NCBI RefSeq assembly: GCF_013337685.1
Contig: NZ_SUQN01000002.1
Span: 372,001-436,000 of the forward strand
Length of the DNA: 64,000 bases
Direction of reading: 5' to 3'
DNA from: Citrobacter gillenii
GTDB taxonomy: Bacteria; Pseudomonadota; Gammaproteobacteria; Enterobacterales; Enterobacteriaceae
Below are positions 9,434 to 20,120 of the stretch, piece after piece. Both the position numbers and the translations under genes were made by a program. Each line of letters begins with the position of its first letter. Positions within the stretch are counted from its first letter, which is position 1. The notes under the pieces were generated by a model that was not told the DNA's origin, did no database searches, and saw nothing but the letters and a program-made list of their open reading frames with translations.

Positions 9434-11044
9434 ATGAGTATTCCTTTCACCCGTTGGCCGGAAGAATTTGCCCGCCGTTACCGTGAAAAAGGCTACTGGC
9501 AGGATCTGCCGCTGACCGACATTCTGACCCGTCATGCCGACAGTGACCATACGGCGGTGATTGATGGAGCGCGGCATCTGAGCTACCGCCAGCTTAACCA
9601 GGCAGCGGACAATCTTGCCAGCAGCCTGCGTCGTCAGGGCATTAAACCCGGTGAAACCGCGCTGGTGCAGTTGGGCAATGTGGCGGAGCTGTATATCACC
9701 TTCTTTGCGCTGCTCAAGCTGGGCGTGGCTCCGGTTTTTGGGTTGTACAGCCATCAACGCACTGAGCTCAACGCCTACGCGACGCAAATCAAACCGGTGC
9801 TGCTGATTGCTGACCGCGCACATGCGCTGTTTGCTGCGGATGACTTCCTGAACGCATTTGTGAGTGAACACAGCTCGCTACGCGTGGTGCTGCTGCTCAA
9901 TGACGAGGGTGAACACAACCTGCAAAATGCGATAAGCCAGCCTGCTCACGATTTTACCGCCACGCCATCGCCTGCCGATGAAGTGGCGTATTTCCAACTT
10001 TCCGGTGGCACCACCGGGACGCCGAAGCTGATCCCGCGTACCCATAACGATTATTACTACAGCGTGCGGCGCAGCAACGAAATTTGCCATTTTACCGAAG
10101 AAACGCGCTATCTGTGTGCGATCCCGGCCGCGCATAACTACGCCATGAGCTCACCGGGCGCGCTGGGCGTGTTCCTCGCCGGTGGAACCGTGGTGCTGGC
10201 GACGGACCCGAGCGCCACGCTGTGCTTCCCGCTGATTGAGAAGCATCAGGTTAACGTCACGGCGCTGGTTCCCCCGGCGGTAAGCCTGTGGCTGCAGGCG
10301 ATTGCAGAATGGGGCAGTCATGCGCAACTGGCATCGCTGAAACTGTTGCAGGTCGGTGGGGCGAGGCTTTCTGCTTCGCTTGCCGCCCGTATTCCGGCAG
10401 AGATCGGCTGTCAGTTACAGCAGGTCTTCGGCATGGCGGAAGGGCTGGTGAACTACACCCGTCTGGACGACAGTCCTGAGCGAATCATCAATACCCAGGG
10501 ACGCCCGATGTGCCCGGATGACGAGGTCTGGGTGGCTGATGCCGACGGTAATCCTTTGCCGCAGGGTGAGACCGGACGCCTGATGACGCGCGGGCCGTAT
10601 ACCTTCCGCGGCTATTTCAACAGTCCTGAACACAACGCCAGCGCCTTTGATGCCAACGGGTTCTACTGCTCAGGCGACCTGATCGCCATCGATCATGATG
10701 GTTACATCACCGTACAAGGGCGCGAGAAGGATCAGATCAACCGGGGCGGGGAGAAGATCGCCGCCGAAGAGATAGAAAACCTGTTACTGCGCCACCCGGC
10801 GGTGGTTCATGCGGCGCTGGTCAGCGTGGACGATGAGTTGATGGGCGAGAAAAGCTGTGCCTGTCTGGTGGTGAAAGAACCGCTGCGCGCAGTTCAGGTG
10901 CGTCGTTTCCTGCGTGAGCAGGGCGTGGCGGAGTTCAAATTACCGGACCGCGTCGAGTGCGTGGCGTCGCTGCCGCTAACCCCGGTCGGGAAAGTGGATA
11001 AAAAACAATTACGTCAGTGGCTGGCATCACGTTCACTGGCCTGA
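9434..11044 (+). CDS. entE: 2,3-dihydroxybenzoate-AMP ligase EntE
   Basis: 536-residue stand-alone adenylating enzyme that activates 2,3-dihydroxybenzoate with ATP and loads it on the EntB carrier domain. Phosphate-binding loop [15 protein letters not shown] near 190, GFYCSGDL near 412, the hinge region [16 protein letters not shown] near 430, and the catalytic Lys region [12 protein letters not shown] near 520. AAGGAG precedes ATG 9434. It lies 33 bp after entC and 12 bp before entB, so it is clearly in the operon. Full length. Confidence 0.97.
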   Translation: MSIPFTRWPEEFARRYREKGYWQDLPLTDILTRHADSDHTAVIDGARHLSYRQLNQAADNLASSLRRQGIKPGETALVQLGNVAELYITFFALLKLGVAPVFGLYSHQRTELNAYATQIKPVLLIADRAHALFAADDFLNAFVSEHSSLRVVLLLNDEGEHNLQNAISQPAHDFTATPSPADEVAYFQLSGGTTGTPKLIPRTHNDYYYSVRRSNEICHFTEETRYLCAIPAAHNYAMSSPGALGVFLAGGTVVLATDPSATLCFPLIEKHQVNVTALVPPAVSLWLQAIAEWGSHAQLASLKLLQVGGARLSASLAARIPAEIGCQLQQVFGMAEGLVNYTRLDDSPERIINTQGRPMCPDDEVWVADADGNPLPQGETGRLMTRGPYTFRGYFNSPEHNASAFDANGFYCSGDLIAIDHDGYITVQGREKDQINRGGEKIAAEEIENLLLRHPAVVHAALVSVDDELMGEKSCACLVVKEPLRAVQVRRFLREQGVAEFKLPDRVECVASLPLTPVGKVDKKQLRQWLASRSLA

Positions 11045-11056
11045 AGGAGAAAAGAG

Positions 11057-11913
11057 ATGGCAATTCCTAAACTGCAGGCTTATGCGCTGCCCACCGCGCT
11101 TGATGTTCCCGCCAATAAAGTTGACTGGGCGTTTGAACCCGAGCGTGCTGCGCTGCTGATCCACGACATGCAGGACTATTTTATCGGTTTTTGGGGCGAT
11201 AACTGCCCGATGATGGAGCAGGTAGTGGCTAATATCGCCGCGCTGCGCCAGTACTGCAAAGCGCATAACATTCCGGTCTATTACACTGCCCAGCCGAAAG
11301 ATCAAAGCGATGAAGACCGTGCCCTGTTGAACGATATGTGGGGACCGGGGCTGACGCGCTCGCCGGAACAGCAGAAGATTGTCGACGCGCTGGCCCCGGA
11401 CGAAGCGGATACAATCCTGGTGAAATGGCGCTACAGCGCGTTTCATCGCTCCCCGCTGGAACAGATGCTGAAAGAAACTGGGCGTAATCAGCTGATTATT
11501 ACCGGCGTCTACGCGCATATTGGCTGTATGACCACCGCAACCGACGCGTTCATGCGCGACATTAAGCCGTTTATGGTGGCCGATGCGTTGGCTGACTTTA
11601 GCCGCGACGAACACCTGATGTCGCTGAAATATGTTGCCGGACGCTCTGGTCGGGTAGTGATGACGCAGGAACTCTTGCCAACGCCGGTGCCTGCCAGTAA
11701 AGAGGCGCTACGCAGCGTAATTTTGCCATTGCTGGATGAATCCGATGAGCCGCTGGATGACGAAAATCTGATCGACTACGGTCTGGATTCGGTACGGATG
11801 ATGGCGCTGGCCGCCCGCTGGCGTAAAGTGCATGGCGATATCGACTTCGTGATGCTGGCGAAAAATCCGACCATTGACGCCTGGTGGAAACTGCTTTCCC
11901 GCGAGGTGAAGTA

Positions 11914-11914
<1 letters not shown>
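11057..11914 (+). CDS. entB: Isochorismatase / aryl carrier protein EntB
   Basis: 285-residue two-domain protein. The N-terminal isochorismatase (about 1-205; ALLIHDMQDYF, KWRYSAFHRSPLE, TGVYAHIGCMTTA) hydrolyses isochorismate to 2,3-dihydro-2,3-dihydroxybenzoate. The C-terminal aryl carrier domain (DYGLDSVRMMALAARW, Ser about 245) carries the phosphopantetheine arm for DHB. AAGGAG lies upstream of ATG 11057. The stop overlaps the entA ATG by one base (TAATG), consistent with translational coupling. Confidence 0.97.
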
Positions 11915-13085
<1,171 letters not shown>

Positions 13086-13132
13086 CATTGCCGACATCGT
13101 AAAATGAAATTGCAGGCTTAACAGGTAAATGA

Positions 13133-13148
13133 AGTGATCTAGTTAACA
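13133..13148. promoter_or_regulatory. CRP-like site upstream of cstA
   Basis: AGTGA-N6-TAACA matches 8 of 10 conserved bases of TGTGA-N6-TCACA. cstA is a carbon-starvation gene known in E. coli to need cAMP-CRP, which makes the position plausible (122 bp before the start). Confidence 0.45.
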
Positions 13149-13269
13149 ATGCAATGTAAATAGTCAGTGGAGTCTCGGGTTTATGTGGTTGTCAGGTTGT
13201 TAAATTCAGGAAAGGTGTTATAGAAACAAAATGTAACATCTTTCTGGATCACGCAAACGGACAACAACC

Positions 13270-15375
13270 ATGAATAAATCAGGGAAATACCTTCTCTGGA
13301 CATTGCTCTCCGTTATCGGAGCATTTGCCCTGGGATATATTGCGTTAAACCGTGGTGAACAGATCAACGCGCTGTGGATTGTGGTGGCGTCGGTCTGTGT
13401 CTATCTTATTGCCTACCGTTTTTATGGCCTGTACATCGCGAAAAATGTGCTGGCACTGGACCCGACGCGTATGACGCCAGCCGTGCGGCATAACGACGGC
13501 CTGGATTACGTTCCTACCGATAAAAAAGTATTGTTTGGTCACCACTTTGCGGCGATTGCCGGAGCGGGTCCGTTAGTCGGACCGGTGCTGGCAGCGCAAA
13601 TGGGCTACCTGCCGGGCATGATCTGGCTACTGGCCGGGGTGGTACTGGCGGGCGCGGTGCAGGACTTTATGGTGCTGTTTGTCTCCACCCGTCGCGATGG
13701 CCGTTCCCTGGGCGAACTGGTGAAAGAAGAGATGGGCCCAACGGCGGGTGTGATTGCGCTGGTGGCCTGTTTTATGATCATGGTGATTATCCTTGCGGTG
13801 TTGGCGATGATCGTCGTGAAAGCGCTGACCCACAGCCCGTGGGGAACCTACACCGTAGCGTTTACCATCCCGCTGGCGATCTTTATGGGCATTTACCTGC
13901 GCTATCTGCGTCCGGGTCGCATTGGTGAGGTGTCGATTATCGGCCTGGTATTCCTGGTGTTTGCCATTATTTCCGGCGGCTGGGTGGCTGAAAGCCCAAC
14001 CTGGGCACCGTACTTTGACTTTACCGGTGTACAGCTGACCTGGATGCTGGTGGGTTACGGCTTCGTGGCCGCCGTACTGCCGGTGTGGCTGCTGCTGGCA
14101 CCGCGTGACTACCTGTCTACCTTCCTGAAAATTGGTACCATTGTCGGCCTGGCAGTGGGCATTCTGATCATGCGTCCAACGCTGACCATGCCTGCGCTGA
14201 CCAAATTCGTTGACGGCACCGGTCCGGTGTGGACGGGCAACCTGTTCCCATTCCTGTTTATTACCATTGCCTGCGGGGCGGTTTCTGGCTTCCATGCGCT
14301 GATTGCGTCCGGCACCACGCCGAAGATGCTGGCAAATGAAGGGCAGGCTTGTTTTATCGGCTACGGCGGGATGCTGATGGAGTCCTTTGTCGCCATCATG
14401 GCGCTGGTCTCTGCGTGTATCATCGATCCGGGCGTGTACTTTGCGATGAACAGCCCGATGGCGGTGCTGGCACCTGCAGGCACGGTGGATGTGGTCGCTT
14501 CTGCGGCGCAGGTGGTCAGTGGCTGGGGCTTTGCCATTACCCCGGATACCCTGCATCAAATCGCTAACGAAGTGGGCGAGCAATCCATTATTTCTCGTGC
14601 GGGCGGTGCGCCTACGCTGGCGGTAGGGATGGCGTACATTCTGCACGGTGCGCTGGGTGGCATGATGGATGTGTCGTTCTGGTATCACTTCGCTATTCTG
14701 TTCGAAGCCCTGTTTATTCTGACCGCGGTCGATGCCGGTACGCGTGCTGCACGCTTTATGTTGCAGGACCTGTTGGGCGTGGTGTCACCAGGCCTGAAGC
14801 GTACTGATTCACTGCCTGCGAACCTGTTGGCAACGGCGCTGTGCGTGCTGGCCTGGGGTTACTTCCTGCACCAGGGCGTGGTGGATCCATTAGGCGGTAT
14901 CAACACCCTGTGGCCGCTGTTTGGTATCGCCAACCAGATGCTGGCTGGCATGGCGCTGATGCTGTGTGCGGTGGTACTGTTCAAGATGAAACGTCAGCGC
15001 TACGCATGGGTGGCGCTGGTGCCAACCGCCTGGCTGCTGATTTGTACTCTGACCGCCGGCTGGCAGAAAGCGTTTAGCCCGGATACCAAAATTGGCTTCC
15101 TGGCGATCGCCAACAAGTTCCAGGCGATGATCGACAGCGGTAACATTCCGGCGCAATACACCCAGTCGCAGCTTTCACAATTGGTGTTTAACAACCGTCT
15201 GGATGCTGGACTGACCATCTTCTTCATGGTGGTGGTGGTGGTTCTGGGTCTGTTCGCCATTAAAACGGCGAGGGCCGCGCTGAAAGAGGACAAACCGACG
15301 TCAAAAGAAACGCCGTACGAACCGATGCCAGAGAATGTCGAAGAGATCGTGGCGCAGGCGAAAGGCGCGCACTAA
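13270..15375 (+). CDS. cstA: Carbon starvation protein A (pyruvate/peptide transporter family)
   Basis: 701-residue polytopic inner-membrane protein with many hydrophobic segments, including FAAIAGAGPLVGPVLAAQMG near 95-115 and SGFHALIASGTTPKM near 340. The CstA/BtsT family imports pyruvate, and older work also linked it to peptide use under carbon starvation. The C-terminal tail is hydrophilic. It is followed by a hairpin and the small partner gene ybdD. CRP control is suggested by the upstream site. Length equals that of E. coli CstA. Confidence 0.96.
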   Translation: MNKSGKYLLWTLLSVIGAFALGYIALNRGEQINALWIVVASVCVYLIAYRFYGLYIAKNVLALDPTRMTPAVRHNDGLDYVPTDKKVLFGHHFAAIAGAGPLVGPVLAAQMGYLPGMIWLLAGVVLAGAVQDFMVLFVSTRRDGRSLGELVKEEMGPTAGVIALVACFMIMVIILAVLAMIVVKALTHSPWGTYTVAFTIPLAIFMGIYLRYLRPGRIGEVSIIGLVFLVFAIISGGWVAESPTWAPYFDFTGVQLTWMLVGYGFVAAVLPVWLLLAPRDYLSTFLKIGTIVGLAVGILIMRPTLTMPALTKFVDGTGPVWTGNLFPFLFITIACGAVSGFHALIASGTTPKMLANEGQACFIGYGGMLMESFVAIMALVSACIIDPGVYFAMNSPMAVLAPAGTVDVVASAAQVVSGWGFAITPDTLHQIANEVGEQSIISRAGGAPTLAVGMAYILHGALGGMMDVSFWYHFAILFEALFILTAVDAGTRAARFMLQDLLGVVSPGLKRTDSLPANLLATALCVLAWGYFLHQGVVDPLGGINTLWPLFGIANQMLAGMALMLCAVVLFKMKRQRYAWVALVPTAWLLICTLTAGWQKAFSPDTKIGFLAIANKFQAMIDSGNIPAQYTQSQLSQLVFNNRLDAGLTIFFMVVVVVLGLFAIKTARAALKEDKPTSKETPYEPMPENVEEIVAQAKGAH

Positions 15376-15393
15376 TATTCTCATAACCCACAA

Positions 15394-15416
15394 GCCCTCT
15401 CCGCAGCGGGGAGGGC
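15394..15416 (+). terminator. GC-rich hairpin between cstA and ybdD
   Basis: GCCCTCTCC (15394-15402) pairs with GGGGAGGGC (15408-15416) with one G-T pair and a 5-base loop, followed by GTTTG. It could reduce read-through into ybdD or shield the cstA 3' end. Confidence 0.45.
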
Positions 15417-15438
15417 GTTTGCATGACAGGGAATGACT

Positions 15439-15636
15439 ATGTTTGAAACACTCGCAAAAGCCGGGAAATATTTAGGTCAAACCGCCCGCCTGATGATTGG
15501 CGTGCCGGATTATGACAACTATGTTGAGCATATGCGCGTCACGCACCCGGAGCAGGCGCCGATGACCTACGAAGAATTCTTCCGTGAGCGTCAGGATGCG
15601 CGCTATGGGGGCAAGGGTGGGGCGAAGTGCTGTTGA
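15439..15636 (+). CDS. ybdD: Small YbdD/YjiX-family protein
   Basis: 65-residue cytosolic protein with the family pattern [39 protein letters not shown] and a Cys-Cys C-terminus (GGAKCC). Members sit next to cstA/btsT-type transporters (yjiX beside btsT) and are thought to be needed for transport. An ATG at 15433 is in frame, but 15439 has AGGGA at the right distance and gives the family length. Exact biochemical role unknown to me. Confidence 0.9.
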   Translation: MFETLAKAGKYLGQTARLMIGVPDYDNYVEHMRVTHPEQAPMTYEEFFRERQDARYGGKGGAKCC

Positions 15637-15642
15637 TTTTTT

Positions 15643-15719
15643 GCCGGATGGCGCTGACGCTTATCCGGCCTACAACACCGCATTGCGTAGGCCTGATAAG
15701 GCGAAGCCGCCATCAGGCA
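15643..15719. repeat. Pair of inverted REP elements (BIME) after ybdD
   Basis: Two REP palindromes in opposite orientation: 15643-15673 (GCCGGATGGCGC...ATCCGGCCTAC) and 15687-15719 (GTAGGCCTGATAAGG...CCATCAGGCA). They sit between the convergent ybdD and ybdH. A partial third copy (CCATCAGG) follows at about 15724-15731. Confidence 0.85.
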
Positions 15720-15747
15720 ACCCACCATCAGGTAACCCACATCGCAC

Positions 15748-16836
15748 TCACACCGTAAACGATTCCACCTTCTCAAACGCCGCGCGCAGGGTTTCTGGTG
15801 TTAACGTGACCGGCAGTGCGTGAATGGATTCCACCGGGCGCAATGTGTGCGCAATCACCTTATCGATCTCAGCACGGTTATTTATATCCACGTCTAACTG
15901 GGCCAACCGGGTGGGTAAATTGAAACGCTGGTAGGCTGAAGTGAGTTGAGCCAGTACATCGTCTTGCCCCAGCAGCGCACTCTGTACCAGGATGCCGTAG
16001 GCCACTTTGGTACCGTGTAAAAACGCCCCCGTCTGCGGGAGCACCGTCAGACCGTTATGCACCGAATGTGCCGCCGCCACGCGGGTGTAACGCTCGCCCA
16101 GACCGCCCACCATGCCGCCGCCGGCAATGATTGCATCCACCACATCACAAAACGCCTGACTCAGTTTCCCCTGCTTTTTATCAGCCAGCGCCTGCTCGCT
16201 GTATTCCAGCAGCACGTCGCGAATGGCCAGCGCGCCGTTGATCCCCAGACGCACGGTCAGCGGCAACGTTTCGGGCTGCGGTGCCAGCACGACTGCTTCG
16301 TACCACTTCGCCAGCGTGTCGCCGATGCCCGCCAGTAAGTATTCCTCTGGTGCATTGAGGATTATCTGCGGCTCCACCAGCACCAGAAAGTTGGCGTCAT
16401 CGAAAATGTCGAAGTGCAGCGCCTGACCGGCATCGTTGTACCACACGGAGAGAGGCGTCCAGGCCGCACAGGTCGCGGCAATGGTTGGGATCGCCACGAA
16501 AGGCAAACCGAGACGACGGGCCAGCGCTTTGGCGGTGTCGAGTAATGTGCCGCCGCCCACGCCAATCACCACGCTGCGGTGATCACCGGCATCTTCTGCC
16601 AGTTGCTGAACGTCTGTTTCGCTGCAATGACCGGTAAACAGCAGGTGCTTTGCCCCGTCACAATTAAATGCGCCAGGCAGATAGGGACGGGCAGCGGCGA
16701 TAGCACGCTCACCATACACCCAGACGGCGCGCGACAGTATGTCGGCGGTGAAGAAATCATGCAGTCTGGACAGGCTGCCGGTATGGGAAAAGTAATTGGC
16801 CGGGCCGACGACGACGCGAATTTCGCTCTGACTCAT
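15748..16836 (-). CDS. hcxA: Hydroxycarboxylate dehydrogenase A (YbdH)
   Basis: 362-residue protein of the glycerol-dehydrogenase-like, metal-dependent alcohol dehydrogenase family. NAD-binding motif GVGGGTLLDTAKAL near 90-103, TIAATCAAWTPLS near 118-130, metal-site histidines near AAAHSVHNG and FLHGTKVAYG. The E. coli protein reduces 2-oxo acids such as 2-oxobutanoate and 2-oxoglutarate with NADPH. It diverges from the methionine aminotransferase gene with a MetJ operator between them, suggesting a shared role around 2-oxo acids from methionine (inference). Confidence 0.92.
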   Translation of the reverse strand: MSQSEIRVVVGPANYFSHTGSLSRLHDFFTADILSRAVWVYGERAIAAARPYLPGAFNCDGAKHLLFTGHCSETDVQQLAEDAGDHRSVVIGVGGGTLLDTAKALARRLGLPFVAIPTIAATCAAWTPLSVWYNDAGQALHFDIFDDANFLVLVEPQIILNAPEEYLLAGIGDTLAKWYEAVVLAPQPETLPLTVRLGINGALAIRDVLLEYSEQALADKKQGKLSQAFCDVVDAIIAGGGMVGGLGERYTRVAAAHSVHNGLTVLPQTGAFLHGTKVAYGILVQSALLGQDDVLAQLTSAYQRFNLPTRLAQLDVDINNRAEIDKVIAHTLRPVESIHALPVTLTPETLRAAFEKVESFTV

Positions 16837-16884
16837 GTTGTGTTGTCCTTTTGGCTGTCCTGTCCACGCAGGTTATTTTTATAT

Positions 16885-16900
16885 AGACGTCTAAACGTCT
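16885..16900. promoter_or_regulatory. MetJ operator (two tandem met boxes)
   Basis: AGACGTCT (16885-16892) is a perfect met box and is followed directly by AAACGTCT (16893-16900), a 7 of 8 match. Two adjacent 8-bp boxes are the minimal MetJ operator. It lies 48 bp upstream of ybdH and 68 bp upstream of ybdL, so methionine/SAM could repress both. Confidence 0.85.
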
Positions 16901-16968
16901 TGATTGCCAAATACTAACATCGTGTTATAGTGGCTTCAACCACAACATCACACGTCAGGATAACAATA

Positions 16969-18129
16969 ATGAGTAATAACTCGCTGATTGTGCAAAGCAA
17001 ACTCCCCAATTTAGGCACTACCATATTCTCGCAAATGAGCGCCCTGGCGCAGGAACATCAGGCGATTAACCTGTCGCAGGGATTCCCGGATTTTGACGGC
17101 CCACACTATCTGCAAGAACGCCTGGCGTACCATGTAGCGCAAGGGGCGAACCAATATGCCCCCATGACAGGTGTGCAGCCGCTGCGTGAAGCCATCGCCG
17201 ACAAAACCGCCGAGTTATACGGCTATAAACCGGATGCTGACAGTGAGGTTACGGTGACGGCGGGAGCGACGGAAGCACTGTACTCGGCGATTACGGCCTT
17301 AGTGCGACCCGGCGATGAGGTGATTTGTTTTGACCCGAGCTATGACAGCTATGCGCCCGCGGTGGCGCTATCTGGCGGCGTGGTTAAACGTATCGCGCTG
17401 CAGCCGCCATCTTTTCGCGTGGACTGGCAGGCATTTACCGCGTTGTTGAGCGACAGGACCCGACTGGTGATCCTCAACACACCGCATAACCCCTCTGCCA
17501 CCGTCTGGCAAAAAGCAGACTTTGATGCGCTGTGGCAGGCCATTAAAGCACGCGATATTTTTGTGGTAAGCGATGAAGTCTATGAACACATCTGCTTTGC
17601 CGCGCAAGGGCATGCCAGCGTGCTGGCACATCCGCAGCTGCGCGAGCGTGCGGTTGCGGTCTCATCATTCGGCAAAACCTACCATATGACCGGATGGAAG
17701 GTTGGGTACTGTGTGGCGCCAAAAAACATCAGCGTCGAATTACGTAAGGTACACCAGTATTTGACCTTCTCGGTCAATACGCCAGCGCAGTTGGCACTGG
17801 CGGATATGCTGCGGGCCGACCCAACGCATTACCGCGACCTGCCCGCGTTTTATCAGCGAAAACGTGATGTGCTGGTGAACGCACTCCGTGACAGTCGTTT
17901 GGACATTTTGCCCTGCGAAGGGACGTATTTTTTGCTGATCGATTACAGTGCCGTCTCGGATCTCGATGATGTGGCGTTTTGCCAGTGGCTGACCAAAGAG
18001 GTGGGGGTAGCAGCGATCCCTCTGTCAGTTTTTTGCGCCGATCCTTTCCCACACAAGTTGATTCGCCTGTGTTTTGCCAAGCAGGAATCGACGCTGTTGG
18101 CGGCAGCAGAACGCCTGGCCGCGCTGTAG
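16969..18129 (+). CDS. ybdL: Methionine aminotransferase YbdL
   Basis: 386-residue class I PLP aminotransferase. The family uses methionine (also His, Phe) and 2-oxo acids. Motifs: NLSQGFPDFDGP near 36, NTPHNPS near 168, PLP Lys in SSFGKTYHMTGWKVGY near 237, FAKQEST near the end. The open frame extends 39 bases upstream, but ATG 16969 follows AGGA and gives the known family length. The MetJ operator upstream supports the methionine role. Its stop abuts the stop of ybdM on the other strand with no spacer. Confidence 0.93.
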   Translation: MSNNSLIVQSKLPNLGTTIFSQMSALAQEHQAINLSQGFPDFDGPHYLQERLAYHVAQGANQYAPMTGVQPLREAIADKTAELYGYKPDADSEVTVTAGATEALYSAITALVRPGDEVICFDPSYDSYAPAVALSGGVVKRIALQPPSFRVDWQAFTALLSDRTRLVILNTPHNPSATVWQKADFDALWQAIKARDIFVVSDEVYEHICFAAQGHASVLAHPQLRERAVAVSSFGKTYHMTGWKVGYCVAPKNISVELRKVHQYLTFSVNTPAQLALADMLRADPTHYRDLPAFYQRKRDVLVNALRDSRLDILPCEGTYFLLIDYSAVSDLDDVAFCQWLTKEVGVAAIPLSVFCADPFPHKLIRLCFAKQESTLLAAAERLAAL

Positions 18130-18759
18130 TTACTTCACCGTCCAGGCTTTGGAGAATCGGCGGTCGGCGAACAATTCTTGCAGACCGTTGATTTGCTTGA
18201 GACGTAATACCTCATCACTGTCCATCCCGAGGTCTTTACCGATTTTTTCTTCACTCCAGCCGAGGAGTGATAATTCACGGACAATTTCAGACATGGCGTG
18301 GATTTGATGCCGTCCGCGAGCACGGTTGTGACGAATCGTTGCCGCCATGCGTTCATGGCGTTCACGCTGCAAGCAGGTGATGGGTAAATAACCTTTTAGT
18401 CGGGATCTCAGCGAGGGTTTGCTTTTGCCTAATTCATGTCGATGAAAACCATCAATGATTTCATATTCTTCTTCCGTTGAGTGAACCACAACGATGGGTT
18501 GGGTAAATCCATCTGCCTCGATGGATTTCAGCAGCAGTCTTTTCTCCGGCGGCGCCACGTTATTAGGGTTGTAGTCGTTAGGCGTAATATGATTTCCTTC
18601 GACCCATAACACACAATCTACCGGCTCTTCGCGAAAAGGACTGACGCTGTGGATGGCTATTCTGAATTCATTTATGGCCTCAATTCGCTCTTTTTCGGGG
18701 AGTTCAGAAAGAAAACCGAGGAGCTCCTGTGTTAATCGTTGTTGCATAAAATCCCCCAT
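18130..18759 (-). CDS. ybdM: ParB/sulfiredoxin-like protein YbdM (IbrB-like)
   Basis: 209-residue protein. A ParB/Srx-type domain covers about 45-150: PNDYNPNNVAPPEKRLL, then DGFTQPIVVV and IDGFHRHELGK, the counterpart of the ParB box. A helix-turn-helix-like region follows (ATIRHNRARGRHQIHAMSEI; GWSEEKIGKDLGM). Homologous to IbrB, which with IbrA activates eib genes in some E. coli. It overlaps ybdN by 28 bp. A second ATG at 18747 has a better-spaced purine tract and could be the real start (205 aa). Its substrate or DNA target is unknown. Confidence 0.85.
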   Translation of the reverse strand: MGDFMQQRLTQELLGFLSELPEKERIEAINEFRIAIHSVSPFREEPVDCVLWVEGNHITPNDYNPNNVAPPEKRLLLKSIEADGFTQPIVVVHSTEEEYEIIDGFHRHELGKSKPSLRSRLKGYLPITCLQRERHERMAATIRHNRARGRHQIHAMSEIVRELSLLGWSEEKIGKDLGMDSDEVLRLKQINGLQELFADRRFSKAWTVK

Positions 18760-19955
18760 TCCTGACGTTTTGTTTTCATGCGTTCGTTATAGCGTTGGTA
18801 GCTTTTTGACTTTGTTGGACTAAAAGAAAGCGCCCGACACCAGTAATCATTATTCAACAGGACTTTGCAGATTCGCCGCCATGAGGGGATATCTCTGGAC
18901 CCAATATCACCGTCTTGATTTTGCGGGATATCGGTCATACCTTTTTTCTTATACCACTGAATATAGACGGCGATTTTGTTGCGATAGTGCTCAGCTGTCT
19001 GTTCTGGCATGCTGTTTAGTAGCAGCATGGCGTACTCTTGCCAGCTTAAATGATCCGGTTTTAATATTTTCCGGTGTCCGTAAAAATGGTTGTCATGACC
19101 GGCATAAATACCCCCACTTTTAACGCCGCTCACGCGGGCGCACATGGCTGCCCATCGCTGCGGTTCAATAACGTGATAGAGCCAAAGGCCCTGGCGTTGT
19201 TCCGGGCCAAAGGGCTCGCAAATGCGCATGTATCGCGTCGGGACACCGGCCTGGTACATCAGGTTATACAAGGGGTTGCATGTCATATTGGTTTTAGCAA
19301 ACCAGGTCCAGATATCGGCCGTTTTCCAATCATAGATGGGATAAATGTACCAGGTATGTCCCCCAGGCGCGGCGGTGGTCCAGGGTTTATCATCGGCAAA
19401 CCGCTGCTTATGTGAATTGGCAATCGCGACAAAGCGATTATATGACTCGTCGGCACGGATCCCGACCAGCATTGCGGCCGGCCGCTTTTCTGAAAACCAG
19501 TCAGCGAACTCGCGAACGAATTGTTCAAAGGTCATTCCGGTCTGATAGAAATGGAAGAACTCGGGATCGGTAATGGCATCTGCTGGCGGTTGGCGAACCC
19601 ATTGCGTATTCGGCTCCCAGCACTGCCATTCCGGCTGAAATTGCGAGAGTGAATTTTGCGTGGTTAACGGCAAGGCGACCCAATAAAACCGTTCAATAAC
19701 GTCGGAGTAATGTTCGCGCAATGCCTGCACATAGTCGATAGTGCAGGAAAACTGGGCCTCCCAGTCGATAAATAATACGTGAATTTTTTTATGCATCTGA
19801 CGGGCCAGTGTGGCCGTCAGATGCAACATCACCCCTGAATCTTTGCCACCTGATAATGAAACACAAATGCGCGGCAGCGTTTCCAGCGTCCACGTAATGC
19901 GCTCCTGAGCGGCTTCAAGTACATTTTTACTTAGCGGTATTTTATAAACAGACAT
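18732..19955 (-). CDS. ybdN: PP-loop / PAPS-reductase-like protein YbdN (IbrA-like, DUF3440)
   Basis: 407-residue protein. SGGKDS at about 35-40 is the PP-loop of N-type ATP pyrophosphatases, as in PAPS reductase and DndC. LLFIDWEAQFS-like sequence near 62-70 is also family-typical, followed by a long C-terminal DUF3440-type region with PIYDWKTADIWTWF. Homologous to IbrA. No PAPS-reductase catalytic Cys motif was recognised at the C-terminus, so sulfate reduction is unlikely. It overlaps ybdM downstream, so the two probably act together. Function not established. Confidence 0.87.
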   Translation of the reverse strand: MSVYKIPLSKNVLEAAQERITWTLETLPRICVSLSGGKDSGVMLHLTATLARQMHKKIHVLFIDWEAQFSCTIDYVQALREHYSDVIERFYWVALPLTTQNSLSQFQPEWQCWEPNTQWVRQPPADAITDPEFFHFYQTGMTFEQFVREFADWFSEKRPAAMLVGIRADESYNRFVAIANSHKQRFADDKPWTTAAPGGHTWYIYPIYDWKTADIWTWFAKTNMTCNPLYNLMYQAGVPTRYMRICEPFGPEQRQGLWLYHVIEPQRWAAMCARVSGVKSGGIYAGHDNHFYGHRKILKPDHLSWQEYAMLLLNSMPEQTAEHYRNKIAVYIQWYKKKGMTDIPQNQDGDIGSRDIPSWRRICKVLLNNDYWCRALSFSPTKSKSYQRYNERMKTKRQEWGILCNND

Positions 19956-20120
19956 ATCAAGCTCAGGTCGTAACTTTATTATTTTTATACATAATAAATG
20001 GTTGCAATAAGATATGCTAATTTACGTGTCATGCAACTTTTTTAAATATATTTACTTGATGTATGAGTTCTGTTGATTCATATCGCGCATGCATTGAATT
20101 AAAAAATGAACGATGTTGGC

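Noticed and set aside
8849-9871. 340-codon minus-strand frame across entC and entE
   Set aside because: Antisense to two certain genes, with Arg/Gln-rich sequence and no motif.
13627-14688. 353-codon minus-strand open frame inside cstA
   Set aside because: It mirrors a high-GC transporter gene, has a His/Arg/Gln-rich low-complexity translation, no ribosome-binding site and no family resemblance.
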